64,000 nt of DNA from an uncultured Poribacteria bacterium. GTDB taxonomy: Bacteria; Poribacteria; WGA-4E; WGA-3G. The stretch lies in assembly GCA_951813545.1 (NCBI GenBank), contig OX638352.1, positions 4,170,835 to 4,234,834 of the forward strand. The letters are read 5' to 3'. Position numbers and translations under genes: made by a program. This document shows, one piece after another, positions 50,598 to 59,236 of this stretch (position 1 is its first letter; every line of letters starts with the position of its first letter). A model generated the notes under the pieces. It did no database searches. It had not been told where the DNA came from and saw only the letters and a program-made list of their open reading frames with translations.

Positions 50598-51749
50598 TTA
50601 CAAGTCTGGTAGCACTTCAAGCAGGCGTTCGACCTCAGATACCGTGTTGTAGAAATGGGGTGAGACTCTGACACCACTGCCCCGCTCTGCTGTAATTATA
50701 TTTTCAGCATAAAGCATCTCATAGATTTCAGCAGGGGTGTATTGCTCACTTTCAAAGATGACAATCCCTGCTCGCTCTGCGTCTTCTTTCGGTGTAATAA
50801 CTCGATAGCCTTTTGCTTCTAATCCCACTATTAAACCTGCTGTGAGTTCCAAGATGCGCGTTTCGATTATGGGGATGCCGATGTCAAGCAGCAAGTCTAT
50901 AGCTGCCTTGAGTCCATAGAGTCCAACGCTGTTGTAAGACCCCTCTTCAAAACGGGTTGCGTCCGGTTTTTGCGTCAAATCGTAATTGAGAAAATCGCGC
51001 GGATTTACGACACTTGACCAACCGATATTGGTGTTGATGAGCTGCTCGCGTCTTTCGTCGGAACAGTAGAATATCGCTGCCCCTTCCGGTGCCAGCAACC
51101 ATTTATGTCCGTCTGCGGCGAGAATATCAACGTTACAGGACTTCACGTCTACCTCAATCGCGCCGAGGCTCTGAATGGCGTCGACGATGAACCAGATGTT
51201 GTGTTCTCGGCACAGTTCACCGAGTGCCTGAATGTCGTTTCGGAAGCCAGAGGCGAACTCTACATGGTTAATTGTAAGGGCACGTGTACGTGTGTCGATC
51301 ACAGAGGCAATATCTTCAATACAGATACATCCATCTCGCTCCGGTATCATACGTGTCTCAACACCATAGCGTTCCTTCAAACTCCACCACGGATAGACAT
51401 TGGCAGGGAACTCAACTGCTGTTGTGACAACATTATCCCCTTCCTGCCAATCTATACCGTTCGCCGCGATGAGAATACCCTGTGTCGTATTCTTCATGAA
51501 CGCGATTTCTCTGGTATCGGCATTGATGAGTTGTGCCGCCACTGTGCGACATACCTCAGCGGTCTCTGCCCAGTCTTCGGCATTCACGGCACCGTTCACG
51601 GTGGCATCTTCTATAAATCCTGCCATCGCTTCTCGGACCCGACGGGATAACGGCGCAACACCGGCGTGATTCATATAAATATAGGTTTCGGTCACCGGAA
51701 ATTTGCTGCGCCAGTCCTGACGAGGTTTGCAATCAGAATCACTATTCAC
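50598..51749 (-). CDS. Class V aminotransferase family protein
   Basis: 383 residues. The PLP lysine is in ILAADGHKWLLAPEGAAIFY and the Asp facing the ring is in WFIVDAIQSLGAIEV. NWxNHAG-type start (YIYMNHAGVAPLSRRVREAM) and KNTTQGILIAANGIDWQEGD match cysteine desulfurase/isopenicillin-N-epimerase-like enzymes. The active-site Cys loop of true desulfurases is not visible, so a role as aminotransferase, epimerase or lyase is more likely. Co-directional with the glycosyltransferase gene upstream. Confidence 0.9.
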   Translation of the reverse strand: MNSDSDCKPRQDWRSKFPVTETYIYMNHAGVAPLSRRVREAMAGFIEDATVNGAVNAEDWAETAEVCRTVAAQLINADTREIAFMKNTTQGILIAANGIDWQEGDNVVTTAVEFPANVYPWWSLKERYGVETRMIPERDGCICIEDIASVIDTRTRALTINHVEFASGFRNDIQALGELCREHNIWFIVDAIQSLGAIEVDVKSCNVDILAADGHKWLLAPEGAAIFYCSDERREQLINTNIGWSSVVNPRDFLNYDLTQKPDATRFEEGSYNSVGLYGLKAAIDLLLDIGIPIIETRILELTAGLIVGLEAKGYRVITPKEDAERAGIVIFESEQYTPAEIYEMLYAENIITAERGSGVRVSPHFYNTVSEVERLLEVLPDL

Positions 51750-51840
51750 TATATATTACCCTTTCCTGACTTCCACTCTTAAAAAGAACCCAGTAGCCTG
51801 AAACGAATTGGAAGGGTTTTTGCAATGTAATACAAGGAAT

Positions 51841-51868
51841 GGATTTAGTCTATTCTCAGACTAAATCC
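51841..51868. terminator. Perfect hairpin between the glycosyltransferase and aminotransferase genes
   Basis: GGATTTAGTC-TATTCTCA-GACTAAATCC: a 10-bp perfect stem with an 8-nt loop, about 70 nt past the glycosyltransferase stop on the minus strand. It lacks a U-run, so it may be a processing or attenuation site instead. Confidence 0.5.
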
Positions 51869-51875
51869 GGTGTTT

Positions 51876-51937
51876 CTTCAAATCTACGGAGAGGAACGCC
51901 AATACCCGAACCTACCTGACCGAACCGCAAGGAATAA
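51876..51937 (+). repeat. Gene-edge repeat with CCGCAAGGAA (family A, partial copy)
   Basis: ATCTACGGAGAGGAACGCC and CGAACCGCAAGGAATAATTA, pointing into the 3' end of the glycosyltransferase gene rather than toward a start codon. Confidence 0.6.
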
Positions 51938-53161
51938 TTAAAAATTCAAAAACGTTTCAACCGTATAATCTTTCACCCGTTTTGCATTCGCAAACGTGAT
52001 GAGTTCACCGAACAGCCCAAAGCAGAACGCCAGAATTCCACTCATAATGAGAATAGCACTCAGGTTCAGTGCTGCGACGTTCCACACTTTGGATAAAAGC
52101 GCACTAATGGACGAAATTGGGAGAACCCCACCGAGTATGAACAACGCCGCGCCAACGGGTCCAAAAAGCCGTATAGGTCTCCGCTTACATCCGAAAATAA
52201 AGAAATGCGCGAGTGCACCTAACGTTGGTGTTTCCTGTTGTGCTTGTCGAATTTTATCTTCTGTTATCCACCCAAGGGTTAGCAAAACTATAGCTAAACT
52301 GAAGCAGCTCAGTGCCACTATGTTCGCACTTCCGAACAAAATACGTCCCAAAACAAAGAAAGGAAGACTTAGGAATGCGGCGACGCGAAACGCTCTTTGC
52401 TTAGGTTTGAAAAGGACTGCTGATAACCGTTGCCACAGTGTCGTTTTTTCCGATGTAGAACGCTGCGCGAAGACAGAGATGATGAATTTAAACGCCATAA
52501 TATCCAACATTACACGCCATACTCTGCCGAGTCCGTACTTACTTTTTCCAAAACGTCTCGGGTGATGTGTAACGACAATTTCAGCAATCCGCGACCCTAC
52601 CACCGTAGACATCGCTGGGATGAATCGGTGCATCTCTCCATAAAGCGGGACCTGTTTGATAACCGATGCCCGATACGCCTTGAGTGAACAGCCATTGTCA
52701 TGGATAGGGACACCTGTCACCTTGCCGATTATCCAATTCGCAACAATGGACGGGACACGACGTGTCAAGAATTTATCCTGCCGTTCTTTTCGCCATCCGC
52801 ATACCAGATCGTAGCCTTCGTCCAGCTTTTGAAGCAGATTCGGAATGTCTTCCGGATCGTTTTGTAAATCACCGTCCATGCTGATAATCCGTTGTCCTTG
52901 AGCGAATTCAAATCCAGCTGCCATCGCTGCTGTTTGCCCCGCATTCTTTTGGAATCGGACAACTATCAGCTGCGGTTCCTGTTTACTCAGTCCCGAAAGC
53001 ACACTGAAGGTTTTATCGCGGCTGCCGTCGTCTATGAATAACACCTCATAAGTTTCACCTATTGCCTCACATACTGCTTGAATCTTTTCAAACAATGGGC
53101 GAACGTTTTCCTCTTCGTTGTAAACTGGGACTACGATAGATAGAGTCGGTTTTTCCTCCAT
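51938..53161 (-). CDS. Family 2 glycosyltransferase with C-terminal membrane helices
   Basis: 407 residues. The GT2 (DPM1/GtrB-like) domain fills the first 230: LSIVVPVYNEEENVRPLFEK, EVLFIDDGSRDKTFSVLSGL, RIISMDGDLQNDPEDIPNLL (DxD-like), DNGCSLKAYRASVIKQVPLY and the basic patch VVTHHPRRFGKSKYGLGRVW. At least four membrane helices follow. It should transfer sugar to a lipid carrier at the inner membrane. The ATG lies directly after a family A repeat whose AAGGAACATTAAAAAA acts as the ribosome-binding site. The nucleotidyltransferase gene sits upstream and is a likely functional partner. Confidence 0.93.
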   Translation of the reverse strand: MEEKPTLSIVVPVYNEEENVRPLFEKIQAVCEAIGETYEVLFIDDGSRDKTFSVLSGLSKQEPQLIVVRFQKNAGQTAAMAAGFEFAQGQRIISMDGDLQNDPEDIPNLLQKLDEGYDLVCGWRKERQDKFLTRRVPSIVANWIIGKVTGVPIHDNGCSLKAYRASVIKQVPLYGEMHRFIPAMSTVVGSRIAEIVVTHHPRRFGKSKYGLGRVWRVMLDIMAFKFIISVFAQRSTSEKTTLWQRLSAVLFKPKQRAFRVAAFLSLPFFVLGRILFGSANIVALSCFSLAIVLLTLGWITEDKIRQAQQETPTLGALAHFFIFGCKRRPIRLFGPVGAALFILGGVLPISSISALLSKVWNVAALNLSAILIMSGILAFCFGLFGELITFANAKRVKDYTVETFLNF

Positions 53162-53162
53162 T

Positions 53163-53222
53163 TTTTTAATGTTCCTTGCGGTCCTCTCCGTATATCCAGT
53201 CCGCCCGTTGGTTGGACTTAAG
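53163..53222 (-). repeat. Gene-edge repeat with CCGCAAGGAA (family A, copy 4)
   Basis: Minus strand: AAGTCCAACCAACGGGCGGA, CTGGATATACGGAG, then GGACCGCAAGGAACATTAAA, ending 1-2 bases before the glycosyltransferase ATG. It is the shortest version because the variable middle is missing. Confidence 0.75.
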
Positions 53223-53264
53223 GTCTCTAACTAATTTTGTTCTGTTCAACCGAACGTAGACGCG

Positions 53265-53990
53265 TTAGTGCCAATTGGAGGAATTCGACAAGATATGATG
53301 CGCTTCGGTGAGCGAGTCAAACGTTCCAGCGTCAACCCACTTGCCTTGCACAAGACTATACTCAAGCTCGGCACGACGAATATAAGCGTTATTGACAGCC
53401 GTTATTTCATACTCCCCGCGGGCTGAAGGCTCAACAGTGCGGATGATCTCAAACACAGACGCATCGTAAAAATAAACACCTACCACCGCGTAATTACTTT
53501 TCGGGTCTATCGGCTTTTCCTCAATCGCAACAATGCGATTTCCATCCAAAGTTGCGACCCCATAACGCTCCGGGTCATCCACCTGTTTGAGCATCACGCG
53601 TGCTCCGGTTTGTTGCGCATGGAAATCGGAAACCGCTTGCTGGATAGGTGCTTCAAAAATATTATCACCGAGCAAAACGACGATTTTGCCACCGGCAGCA
53701 AACCCTTCCGCTAACGCCAGCGCGTGCGCGATCCCTTTCGCCTCCTCTTGCACCCGATAGGTGAATTCGCATCCAAAATCTTTTCCACTCCCTAATGCGC
53801 TCACAAAATCCCCAACGTATTGCGGGTTAGTCACTATAAGAATATCAGTGATTCCTGCCGTTGTGAGCTGCTTAACACTGTGGAATACCATCGGCTCATT
53901 GCCAACAGGGAGAAGATGCTTACTCGTAACTTTGGTGAGTGGATGCAAACGGGTGCCGAGTCCACCTGCGAGGATTACGCCTTTGAGCAT
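53265..53990 (-). CDS. Sugar-1-phosphate nucleotidyltransferase (RmlA-like)
   Basis: 241 residues from ATG 53990. The 12 residues of the longer frame to 54026 come from the ATGGACCTC repeat, and the family starts exactly at KGVILAGGLGTRLHPLTKVT. The signature G-G-x-G-T-R-L and SKHLLPVGNEPMVFHSVKQL, then VLLGDNIFEAPIQQAV, VAIEEKPIDPKSNYAVVGVY and KWVDAGTFDSLTEAHHIL are all canonical. It makes a nucleotide-sugar such as dTDP-glucose; exact nucleotide and sugar are uncertain. Co-directional with the glycosyltransferase gene downstream. Confidence 0.93.
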   Translation of the reverse strand: MLKGVILAGGLGTRLHPLTKVTSKHLLPVGNEPMVFHSVKQLTTAGITDILIVTNPQYVGDFVSALGSGKDFGCEFTYRVQEEAKGIAHALALAEGFAAGGKIVVLLGDNIFEAPIQQAVSDFHAQQTGARVMLKQVDDPERYGVATLDGNRIVAIEEKPIDPKSNYAVVGVYFYDASVFEIIRTVEPSARGEYEITAVNNAYIRRAELEYSLVQGKWVDAGTFDSLTEAHHILSNSSNWH

Positions 53991-54000
53991 GGTTTTTAAC

Positions 54001-54055
54001 TTATGGACCTCCGCGCTGCTCTCCATTTCATTTCGAGCAGGTTTCTGGTTAATTC
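54001..54055 (+). repeat. ATGGACCTC repeat (family F, copy 2)
   Basis: TTATGGACCTCCGCGCTGCT through GGTTTCTGGTTAATTC, next to the start of the RmlA-like gene. Its inverse reading supplies the GCGGAGG before that start. Confidence 0.75.
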
Positions 54056-54083
54056 GCGAATAGGACTAAGGACTCGGACGTTT

Positions 54084-54998
54084 TTAATTCTCTGGACCCC
54101 GTCCGGGGAAGGTGAGTTCAGCGATGCCAGACTTATCCAAATCTCCCAATCCAAACTCAATCATACGATCATACTGGTCCTTCGTGGCTTGTGCGAGCGG
54201 TAGGGAAACGCCTTCAGCATGTGCCAAGTCAAGTGCGATACCTGAATCCTTAGAGGCATGAGCCGCAGAAAAATAACACTCGTGATCACGAAGTTGCATG
54301 TCCTCTCCATCGGTTTCTAAAACACGGGAGTTTGCCCCAGTTTGTGAAAAAACCTCTTGCAACACTTCCAGATCCAATCCGAGTGCAGCACCTAAACCAA
54401 GTCCTTCGGCGAGGCCTGCTGTGTTGATATTCATCACCATATTGACGAGTGCTTTCACCTGTGCTGCCTGACCGGCTTCACCAATGTAACGGAGCGAGAT
54501 ACTCATTGAATCCAGAATAGCGCGTGTCTTGTCAAATGTTTCCTTTTTACCACCACACATCAGATAGAGTGTACCTTCCCGTGCTTGTGTGATGCTGCTC
54601 GCCATGCATCCTTCGAGGCTTTCCGCCCCATGCTTTGTTGCGATCTGTTCAATATCTATGTGAACTTGCGGACTAATCGTTGCACAATTAATAAAGACTT
54701 TGCCCGACGCTCCTTGAATTAGGCTATCATCAACATCTTCGGAGAAGATTTGTCGCATTGCCGCGTCGTCCGTGACGACGGTGATGATATAGTCCGCGAG
54801 CGCTGTAACCTTCGCGAGTTCTCCGGCTGCTGTTGCCCCGATTTCTATTGCGAGTTCTTGTGCACGCTCGCTTGCAGCATCGTATACAGCAGTCACATCA
54901 AACCCTTCGTCATTGAGATGCCGAGCGATATTCGCCCCCATTCTTCCTACACCTACGACACCAATTTTGTAATCAGCCCTATTTTGTGACTGTGCCAT
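54084..54998 (-). CDS. NAD(P)-dependent beta-hydroxyacid dehydrogenase
   Basis: 304 residues of the 3-hydroxyisobutyrate dehydrogenase family. The Rossmann motif GVVGVGRMGANIARHLNDEG opens the protein. A conserved substrate loop (INCATISPQVHIDIEQIATK) and the catalytic Lys region QAAQVKALVNMVMNINTAGL follow, and KDSGIALDLAHAEGVSLPLA closes it. It would oxidise or reduce a small beta-hydroxyacid. GGGGG lies before the ATG. Confidence 0.93.
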   Translation of the reverse strand: MAQSQNRADYKIGVVGVGRMGANIARHLNDEGFDVTAVYDAASERAQELAIEIGATAAGELAKVTALADYIITVVTDDAAMRQIFSEDVDDSLIQGASGKVFINCATISPQVHIDIEQIATKHGAESLEGCMASSITQAREGTLYLMCGGKKETFDKTRAILDSMSISLRYIGEAGQAAQVKALVNMVMNINTAGLAEGLGLGAALGLDLEVLQEVFSQTGANSRVLETDGEDMQLRDHECYFSAAHASKDSGIALDLAHAEGVSLPLAQATKDQYDRMIEFGLGDLDKSGIAELTFPGRGPEN

Positions 54999-55149
54999 GT
55001 TTACCCCCTTGCTACTACTAACTTTCAGACTACAAGTCTATATTGAATAAGTCATCCCACGGTTGGAATGTCAACTGCTTTACGTCAGTTCAATTTTTAC
55101 ATATCTGCAGATGTTTGTCAAGTTTTTCATATTTTACACCAGAGCCATT

Positions 55150-55177
55150 CGGTTATCAGTTTTCAGTCGCCTGTTTT
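55150..55177. repeat. TATCAG-rich repeat (family D, short copy)
   Basis: GGTTATCAGTTTTCAGTCGC is a short version of the family seen at 59104-59216 and 34490-34522. The surrounding 55000-55390 has no gene. Confidence 0.5.
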
Positions 55178-55393
55178 CACTGGGGATTTGGAAGGTCGTC
55201 ATATCTGCCATAGGTCAGCCGATAGTTGACATCTATTATTCGTTACTATTCGTCGCCAATTGGAGTTCCCGCCTACAGGACTGTTGGTCGTCATTCCCGG
55301 TAAGAGCGATTTTGGATCGCGATATTCTAAGCACCTCCAATTTATCACGAACCTTGACGTACGGTCAATATGGATTAAAAATTTAAAAAAGTG

Positions 55394-55421
55394 TTGACAT
55401 TTTTTGCAAATTTGGTATAAT
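55394..55421 (+). promoter_or_regulatory. Consensus sigma-70 promoter
   Basis: TTGACA (55394-55399), 16-bp spacer, TATAAT (55416-55421). It drives the TPR lipoprotein gene with a leader of about 85 nt. Confidence 0.8.
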
Positions 55422-55510
55422 CCTCAGAACGATGAACAGAAGCCGGTTAGTTAGATTGTTCTAGCTGAAAATATACCGGCAGATTTCTATTTTCCTAAGG
55501 AGGACTCACG

Positions 55511-56911
55511 ATGAAACGTTTTACAGACGGCTTCGGTCTCCGAATAGATCGAGCCCACTTTCTCATCCTCGCTTTCGCTTTCCTCGCAGTGACGATTCTC
55601 GGTTGCGGGGGAGGCGGCATTAGTATCGTCCCTCTCGGTGCTAAACTGCAGAACGCCGACACCGCATTTGACCGAGCAGAAACCATGGAAATACGCGACG
55701 ATGACCCAGAAAAGATGGAGAAGAATCGCAAAAGGCAGCAGGAGCTTTACGATAGAGCGATGGCACTCTATTTAGAGGTCATTGAGCGAGACACAAAAGG
55801 CAAATGGGCACAACGTGCGCATTTTCAGATCGCCAGAATCTATAAGCGCCGCTACGATTGGGATAAAGCGACTGAGCATTACCAAGCCATTGTTGCTCTG
55901 GATCCCACTGGGTACTACGCAAACGAAGCGAAAAGTGGAACGGCGAATATTCGGAAGAACCGCGAAATCATTAAGACGAAGCGGGCTGAATATCAGAACT
56001 ATAAAGCTATTTACGATGATTCGCCGACAGATGAGACCTTTAATATTGCTGCAGAGGCACTCTACGAAGTCGCACGTGCTTATGAAAGTTTAGAGAATTA
56101 TACCGAAGCCATCCGCAATTACGAGCGAATGGTTGAAGAATTTCCTGAGCATTCAAAAGCACCACAGGCGCAATTTCAGATTGGTAACGTCTATTTCTAC
56201 ACGCTTTATGACTATCTTAGTGGATGGCCCGCTTATCTTGCCGTCACTGATAAATTCAAGGATTCTTATGAAGCGTCACAGGCTGGAACGCTTCTGAAGC
56301 AGACAGCTGACATCCTGCAGGAAATTAACGACCTCAAGGAGGAAATTAATAAGTTTCGTAATAAGAAAGCTGTCGAATACCAAAAGACTGGACGGAAGAT
56401 TACTCCTGCTGACATGTGGGTAATGGGGATGGGCGACCAGGTCGTTCAGAATTTCCAGCAGATTGCAGGAAACTGGGAAAAACTTCGCAACTTCCCCCGT
56501 GCTATTAATGCATATAAGACGTTGGCAAGGGACCTGTCGCATAAGAAGTTTGCTGCAGCGGACGCACTGTACCGTACCGGCACCCTCTATCAACAAAATG
56601 GTGAGTACGAACGTGCAATTGAGGCATATAACTCCCTGTTTGAAAACGCGCCAGAGTCTACATGGCGGAACGAAGCCGTTTACCAACAGGCAGTTTGCTA
56701 CCGTTCCATCCGTGAATTTGGGGCTGCTTATGAAGGGTTCAAAGCCTATATGAGCATTACAAAGGGAGATACACCCTACCTTCGCGAGGCAGAGCAAATT
56801 GTGCGCCAGTATGAACTTGACCAAGATGACGATGGATACAAGTTCTACGAGGAACAGGAAGCGGGAACATCCGACCAGGATGCAAGCTCTCATCCGGGAA
56901 TGGGTAGCTAA
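55511..56911 (+). CDS. TPR-repeat lipoprotein (BamD-like architecture)
   Basis: 466 residues. A signal peptide ends in the lipobox AVTILGC (C32). TPR repeats run through the rest: HFQIARIYKRRYDWDKATEH, EVARAYESLENYTEAIRNYE, QFQIGNVYFYTLYDYLSGWP, LYRTGTLYQQNGEYERAIEA, YQQAVCYRSIREFGAAYEGF. A middle part (EINDLKEEINKFRNKKAVEY) is a possible coiled coil. The overall design is that of BamD/YfiO-type or other outer-membrane TPR lipoproteins. AAGGAGG precedes the ATG. A hairpin follows the stop. Confidence 0.9.
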   Translation: MKRFTDGFGLRIDRAHFLILAFAFLAVTILGCGGGGISIVPLGAKLQNADTAFDRAETMEIRDDDPEKMEKNRKRQQELYDRAMALYLEVIERDTKGKWAQRAHFQIARIYKRRYDWDKATEHYQAIVALDPTGYYANEAKSGTANIRKNREIIKTKRAEYQNYKAIYDDSPTDETFNIAAEALYEVARAYESLENYTEAIRNYERMVEEFPEHSKAPQAQFQIGNVYFYTLYDYLSGWPAYLAVTDKFKDSYEASQAGTLLKQTADILQEINDLKEEINKFRNKKAVEYQKTGRKITPADMWVMGMGDQVVQNFQQIAGNWEKLRNFPRAINAYKTLARDLSHKKFAAADALYRTGTLYQQNGEYERAIEAYNSLFENAPESTWRNEAVYQQAVCYRSIREFGAAYEGFKAYMSITKGDTPYLREAEQIVRQYELDQDDDGYKFYEEQEAGTSDQDASSHPGMGS

Positions 56912-56921
56912 TCCTGACTTT

Positions 56922-56954
56922 AGGGAAACCACCTGCCCGTACCTCGGTTTCCCT
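56922..56954 (+). terminator. Hairpin after the TPR lipoprotein gene
   Basis: AGGGAAACC and GGTTTCCCT pair perfectly across a 15-nt loop, 10 bp past the stop codon. No U-run follows, so it may stabilise the transcript end rather than terminate by itself. Confidence 0.5.
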
Positions 56955-56988
56955 GTGCTGCCTTAGCAGAAAAATGTGAATCGTGTGC

Positions 56989-57064
56989 TGTAGGGTGAAG
57001 TCTCCGGATTTCGCTATCGTTCATAGATGCAGGAAGATGGATGACACGGGGGCTTGTCCCTACA
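56989..57064. repeat. TGTAGGG...CCCTACA element
   Basis: 76 bp with 7-bp perfect ends in inverted orientation, non-coding, resembling a small MITE or REP unit. Confidence 0.55.
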
Positions 57065-57228
57065 AACACAACTGAACATTACATTTTTAGAGGCTTGTTT
57101 GAAGTCTTTCCCTTGCAGGTGAGAGGATTACTCTGTTTACTGCAATGTTTGAGCCCGGAACGTCGTCCAATTGCTGTGTTGGATAGGCGTTTCGCTCGTT
57201 CTCGCTAAGGAAATAAAGAAGTAGAAGC

Positions 57229-58251
57229 ATGCAAAACATATTGGAAAGTACAAGAGACACTGCCTCGATGCCTCAACAGCATTCGGGACTTGTGTCAAGC
57301 ATGTTCAGAAATTATCGGAACAATTTCGGTCTATTTTGGCGAGTGATGTTACCACTGATTATCCTCAACTTCTTGCTCTATATGGGAATGTTTCTAATTA
57401 TCAAATTAGTATCTCCCGAAGGGCAATGGACTATAAGTACGTCAAGCATCCTTGCTACTCACACATCATCTTCTCAATTAGCACAACCAACAAGTGTCGT
57501 ATGGGGAACGAATTTCGGCTTTTCATCTATCTCTATCGGTTTGTTATGGTTGGCTGTATGTCCTCTCGCTTATACCATAGTGCAACGCCGTAACGGCATA
57601 GATCTGACTTTTAAAACTGCTTGGCAACGGACACTCCGCAAGACAACTTCTATTTTAGGATCCACTTTTTTAATCGGTCTACTTGCATTAGGTTTTCCTT
57701 TAATCTTTGGTTTCCTTGCTTTTGAAATATTTTTTAAAGAACTGGTGGCCTCTTCTGGTCCCACCTTATTTTTCGTATTCTCATGTATTACTGCTGCTTG
57801 GTTCGTTCTTGTACTCTATTTTGTTGTAAAATGGAGTCTCTACAACCAAGGGATTATTATTGAGAATCTGTCAATAATTGCTGCGCTTCGCCGAAGCAGT
57901 GAACTGGTACGCGGTGCATGGTGGCGGTTTTTCGGGATATATCTGCTGCTTATTTGGGCATCAACCGTGTTGACTTCTCTAATGCTCGGTTTAACGATAG
58001 GACTCCTCTCTTTTGCTGTTCCTGAGCTTATTCCTATACGTGAAGTATTGCAACCGGCTAAGTTAGTTAGTCTGCTTGTCGGTGGTTATGGAAAAATAAC
58101 TTTAGGGGGTACTCCTAACTTTTGGACAATAGGGGTGATAGTTAGTGTATACACCCTGATACATGCTATATTGGCACCTATCTGGGCAAGTCTGACAACG
58201 CAGCTCTATATGGAACGAACAGGCGAACATGAGCAGCAGGTCTCAGCATAA
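57229..58251 (+). CDS. Multi-helix membrane protein, unknown function
   Basis: 340 residues with about six membrane helices (LPLIILNFLLYMGMFLIIKL, GLLWLAVCPLAYTIV, FLIGLLALGFPLIFGFLAFE, FVFSCITAAWFVLVLYFVVK, IYLLLIWASTVLTSLMLGLT, FWTIGVIVSVYTLIHAILAP). Between helices 4 and 5 the segment ALRRSSELVRGAWWRFFGIY resembles a motif of membrane domains of unknown function in glycerophosphodiester phosphodiesterase-like proteins. No enzymatic residue is apparent. CTAAGGA lies upstream. Confidence 0.8.
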   Translation: MQNILESTRDTASMPQQHSGLVSSMFRNYRNNFGLFWRVMLPLIILNFLLYMGMFLIIKLVSPEGQWTISTSSILATHTSSSQLAQPTSVVWGTNFGFSSISIGLLWLAVCPLAYTIVQRRNGIDLTFKTAWQRTLRKTTSILGSTFLIGLLALGFPLIFGFLAFEIFFKELVASSGPTLFFVFSCITAAWFVLVLYFVVKWSLYNQGIIIENLSIIAALRRSSELVRGAWWRFFGIYLLLIWASTVLTSLMLGLTIGLLSFAVPELIPIREVLQPAKLVSLLVGGYGKITLGGTPNFWTIGVIVSVYTLIHAILAPIWASLTTQLYMERTGEHEQQVSA

Positions 58252-58266
58252 TCTGATTCTTTGGGA

Positions 58267-59088
58267 TTAGATAAACAGGTGAACGCGGGAACGTTCCTCT
58301 GATGGTAAGTAATTGAAAACTTTTTGCCGGATAAGCTCTGGTGTATAACGGCGGGAGAAGTGCGTTAGGACAATATGTTCGCTCTCAACATCTGCCAACA
58401 TCGAGGGTAGCATCTCAAGATGCAGATGCATTGTCTTTTTAGCACGTACCCGATGTTCCGGTAGGATAAATGTGCATTCACAAATCAGGACTTTGCACTG
58501 CTTGAGTAATGGATGTGCTTCAACTGGGATACTCCGTGTATCCCCCAAGTACGCGACCAGAGGCAGTTGCACCTCTGTTGTTATTTCGACCCCTGACTGT
58601 TTCAGTGCCGCTATGTCACGCCCTGGCAAATGCTGAAACTCCGGTTTCAATTTCTTGCGCACCTCACAAATCAGATAAGAGACCGCAGGAACACTGTGGT
58701 TGCCGGGTAAGATGTGCGCCACTAAATTTTGCCGAAACGGGATCGTGTCACCTGCCCGAACGGGTGTAATCTGATATGCCCAACTCCTACCTGTGTCCAA
58801 CGCGGAGATCCTATCGAGAATGTGCATCAACTGTTTAGAACCGCTCCACGGGACGTAAATGTTTCCCGGCGGTATCCCGGAGAGCCAGCGTTGACTGATA
58901 TAGATAGGCAACCCAAAGTAGTGATCTAAGTGGAAGTGGGAAATGAAAACATTGCCAATACCGATAAAATTCATCGGACATCTGCCTAAATCGAAAACAA
59001 GGTCTAGTTCTTTTACTCGAACGTAAGTAGCGACAGCGGAACTAGATTTTCCCTCAAGTGTTAAATTACCACATTGCAATAATGCCAT
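58267..59088 (-). CDS. rnz: Ribonuclease Z-like metallo-beta-lactamase-fold nuclease
   Basis: 273 residues. The zinc motif HxHxDH is HFHLDHYFGLPIY, and further metal ligands are in VAHILPGNHSVPA (His) and LPLVAYLGDTRSIP (Asp). The typical RNase Z ending is HIVLTHFSRRYTPELI. It would process the 3' end of tRNA precursors. The length is a little under the usual 300, and it ends without the longer exosite arm seen in some members. Confidence 0.88.
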   Translation of the reverse strand: MALLQCGNLTLEGKSSSAVATYVRVKELDLVFDLGRCPMNFIGIGNVFISHFHLDHYFGLPIYISQRWLSGIPPGNIYVPWSGSKQLMHILDRISALDTGRSWAYQITPVRAGDTIPFRQNLVAHILPGNHSVPAVSYLICEVRKKLKPEFQHLPGRDIAALKQSGVEITTEVQLPLVAYLGDTRSIPVEAHPLLKQCKVLICECTFILPEHRVRAKKTMHLHLEMLPSMLADVESEHIVLTHFSRRYTPELIRQKVFNYLPSEERSRVHLFI

Positions 59089-59103
59089 ATTAAATCATAT
59101 AAT

Positions 59104-59216
59104 AGTTGTTAGTTATCAGCTTTCGGTTCTCAGTAAGAAGTAAGAAACGCGTCTCTTTGCCTGATAACTGAATACTGTCAACTATTCCCTCTCTCTTTCT
59201 GGTAACTGATAACTAT
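59104..59216. repeat. TATCAG/GATAACTGA repeat (family D, long copy)
   Basis: GTTAGTTATCAGCTTTCGG, CCTGATAACTGAATACTG and GGTAACTGATAACTATTCC form a roughly inverted-repeat block between the divergent rnz and mtnP genes. Confidence 0.65.
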
Positions 59217-59236
59217 TCCTTGCGAAAGGACAAAAA

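Larger units (their letters stand above)
56912..57228. other. 317-bp gap with hairpin and TGTAGGG palindrome
   Basis: No gene is visible. A 9-bp perfect stem AGGGAAACC/GGTTTCCCT (56922-56954) follows the lipoprotein gene, and the segment 56989-57064 has ends TGTAGGG and CCCTACA like 38936-38966. Confidence 0.65.

Noticed and set aside
51996..52565. A 189-codon open frame on the plus strand
   Set aside because: It is antisense to the membrane part of the glycosyltransferase gene and has an unlikely composition.
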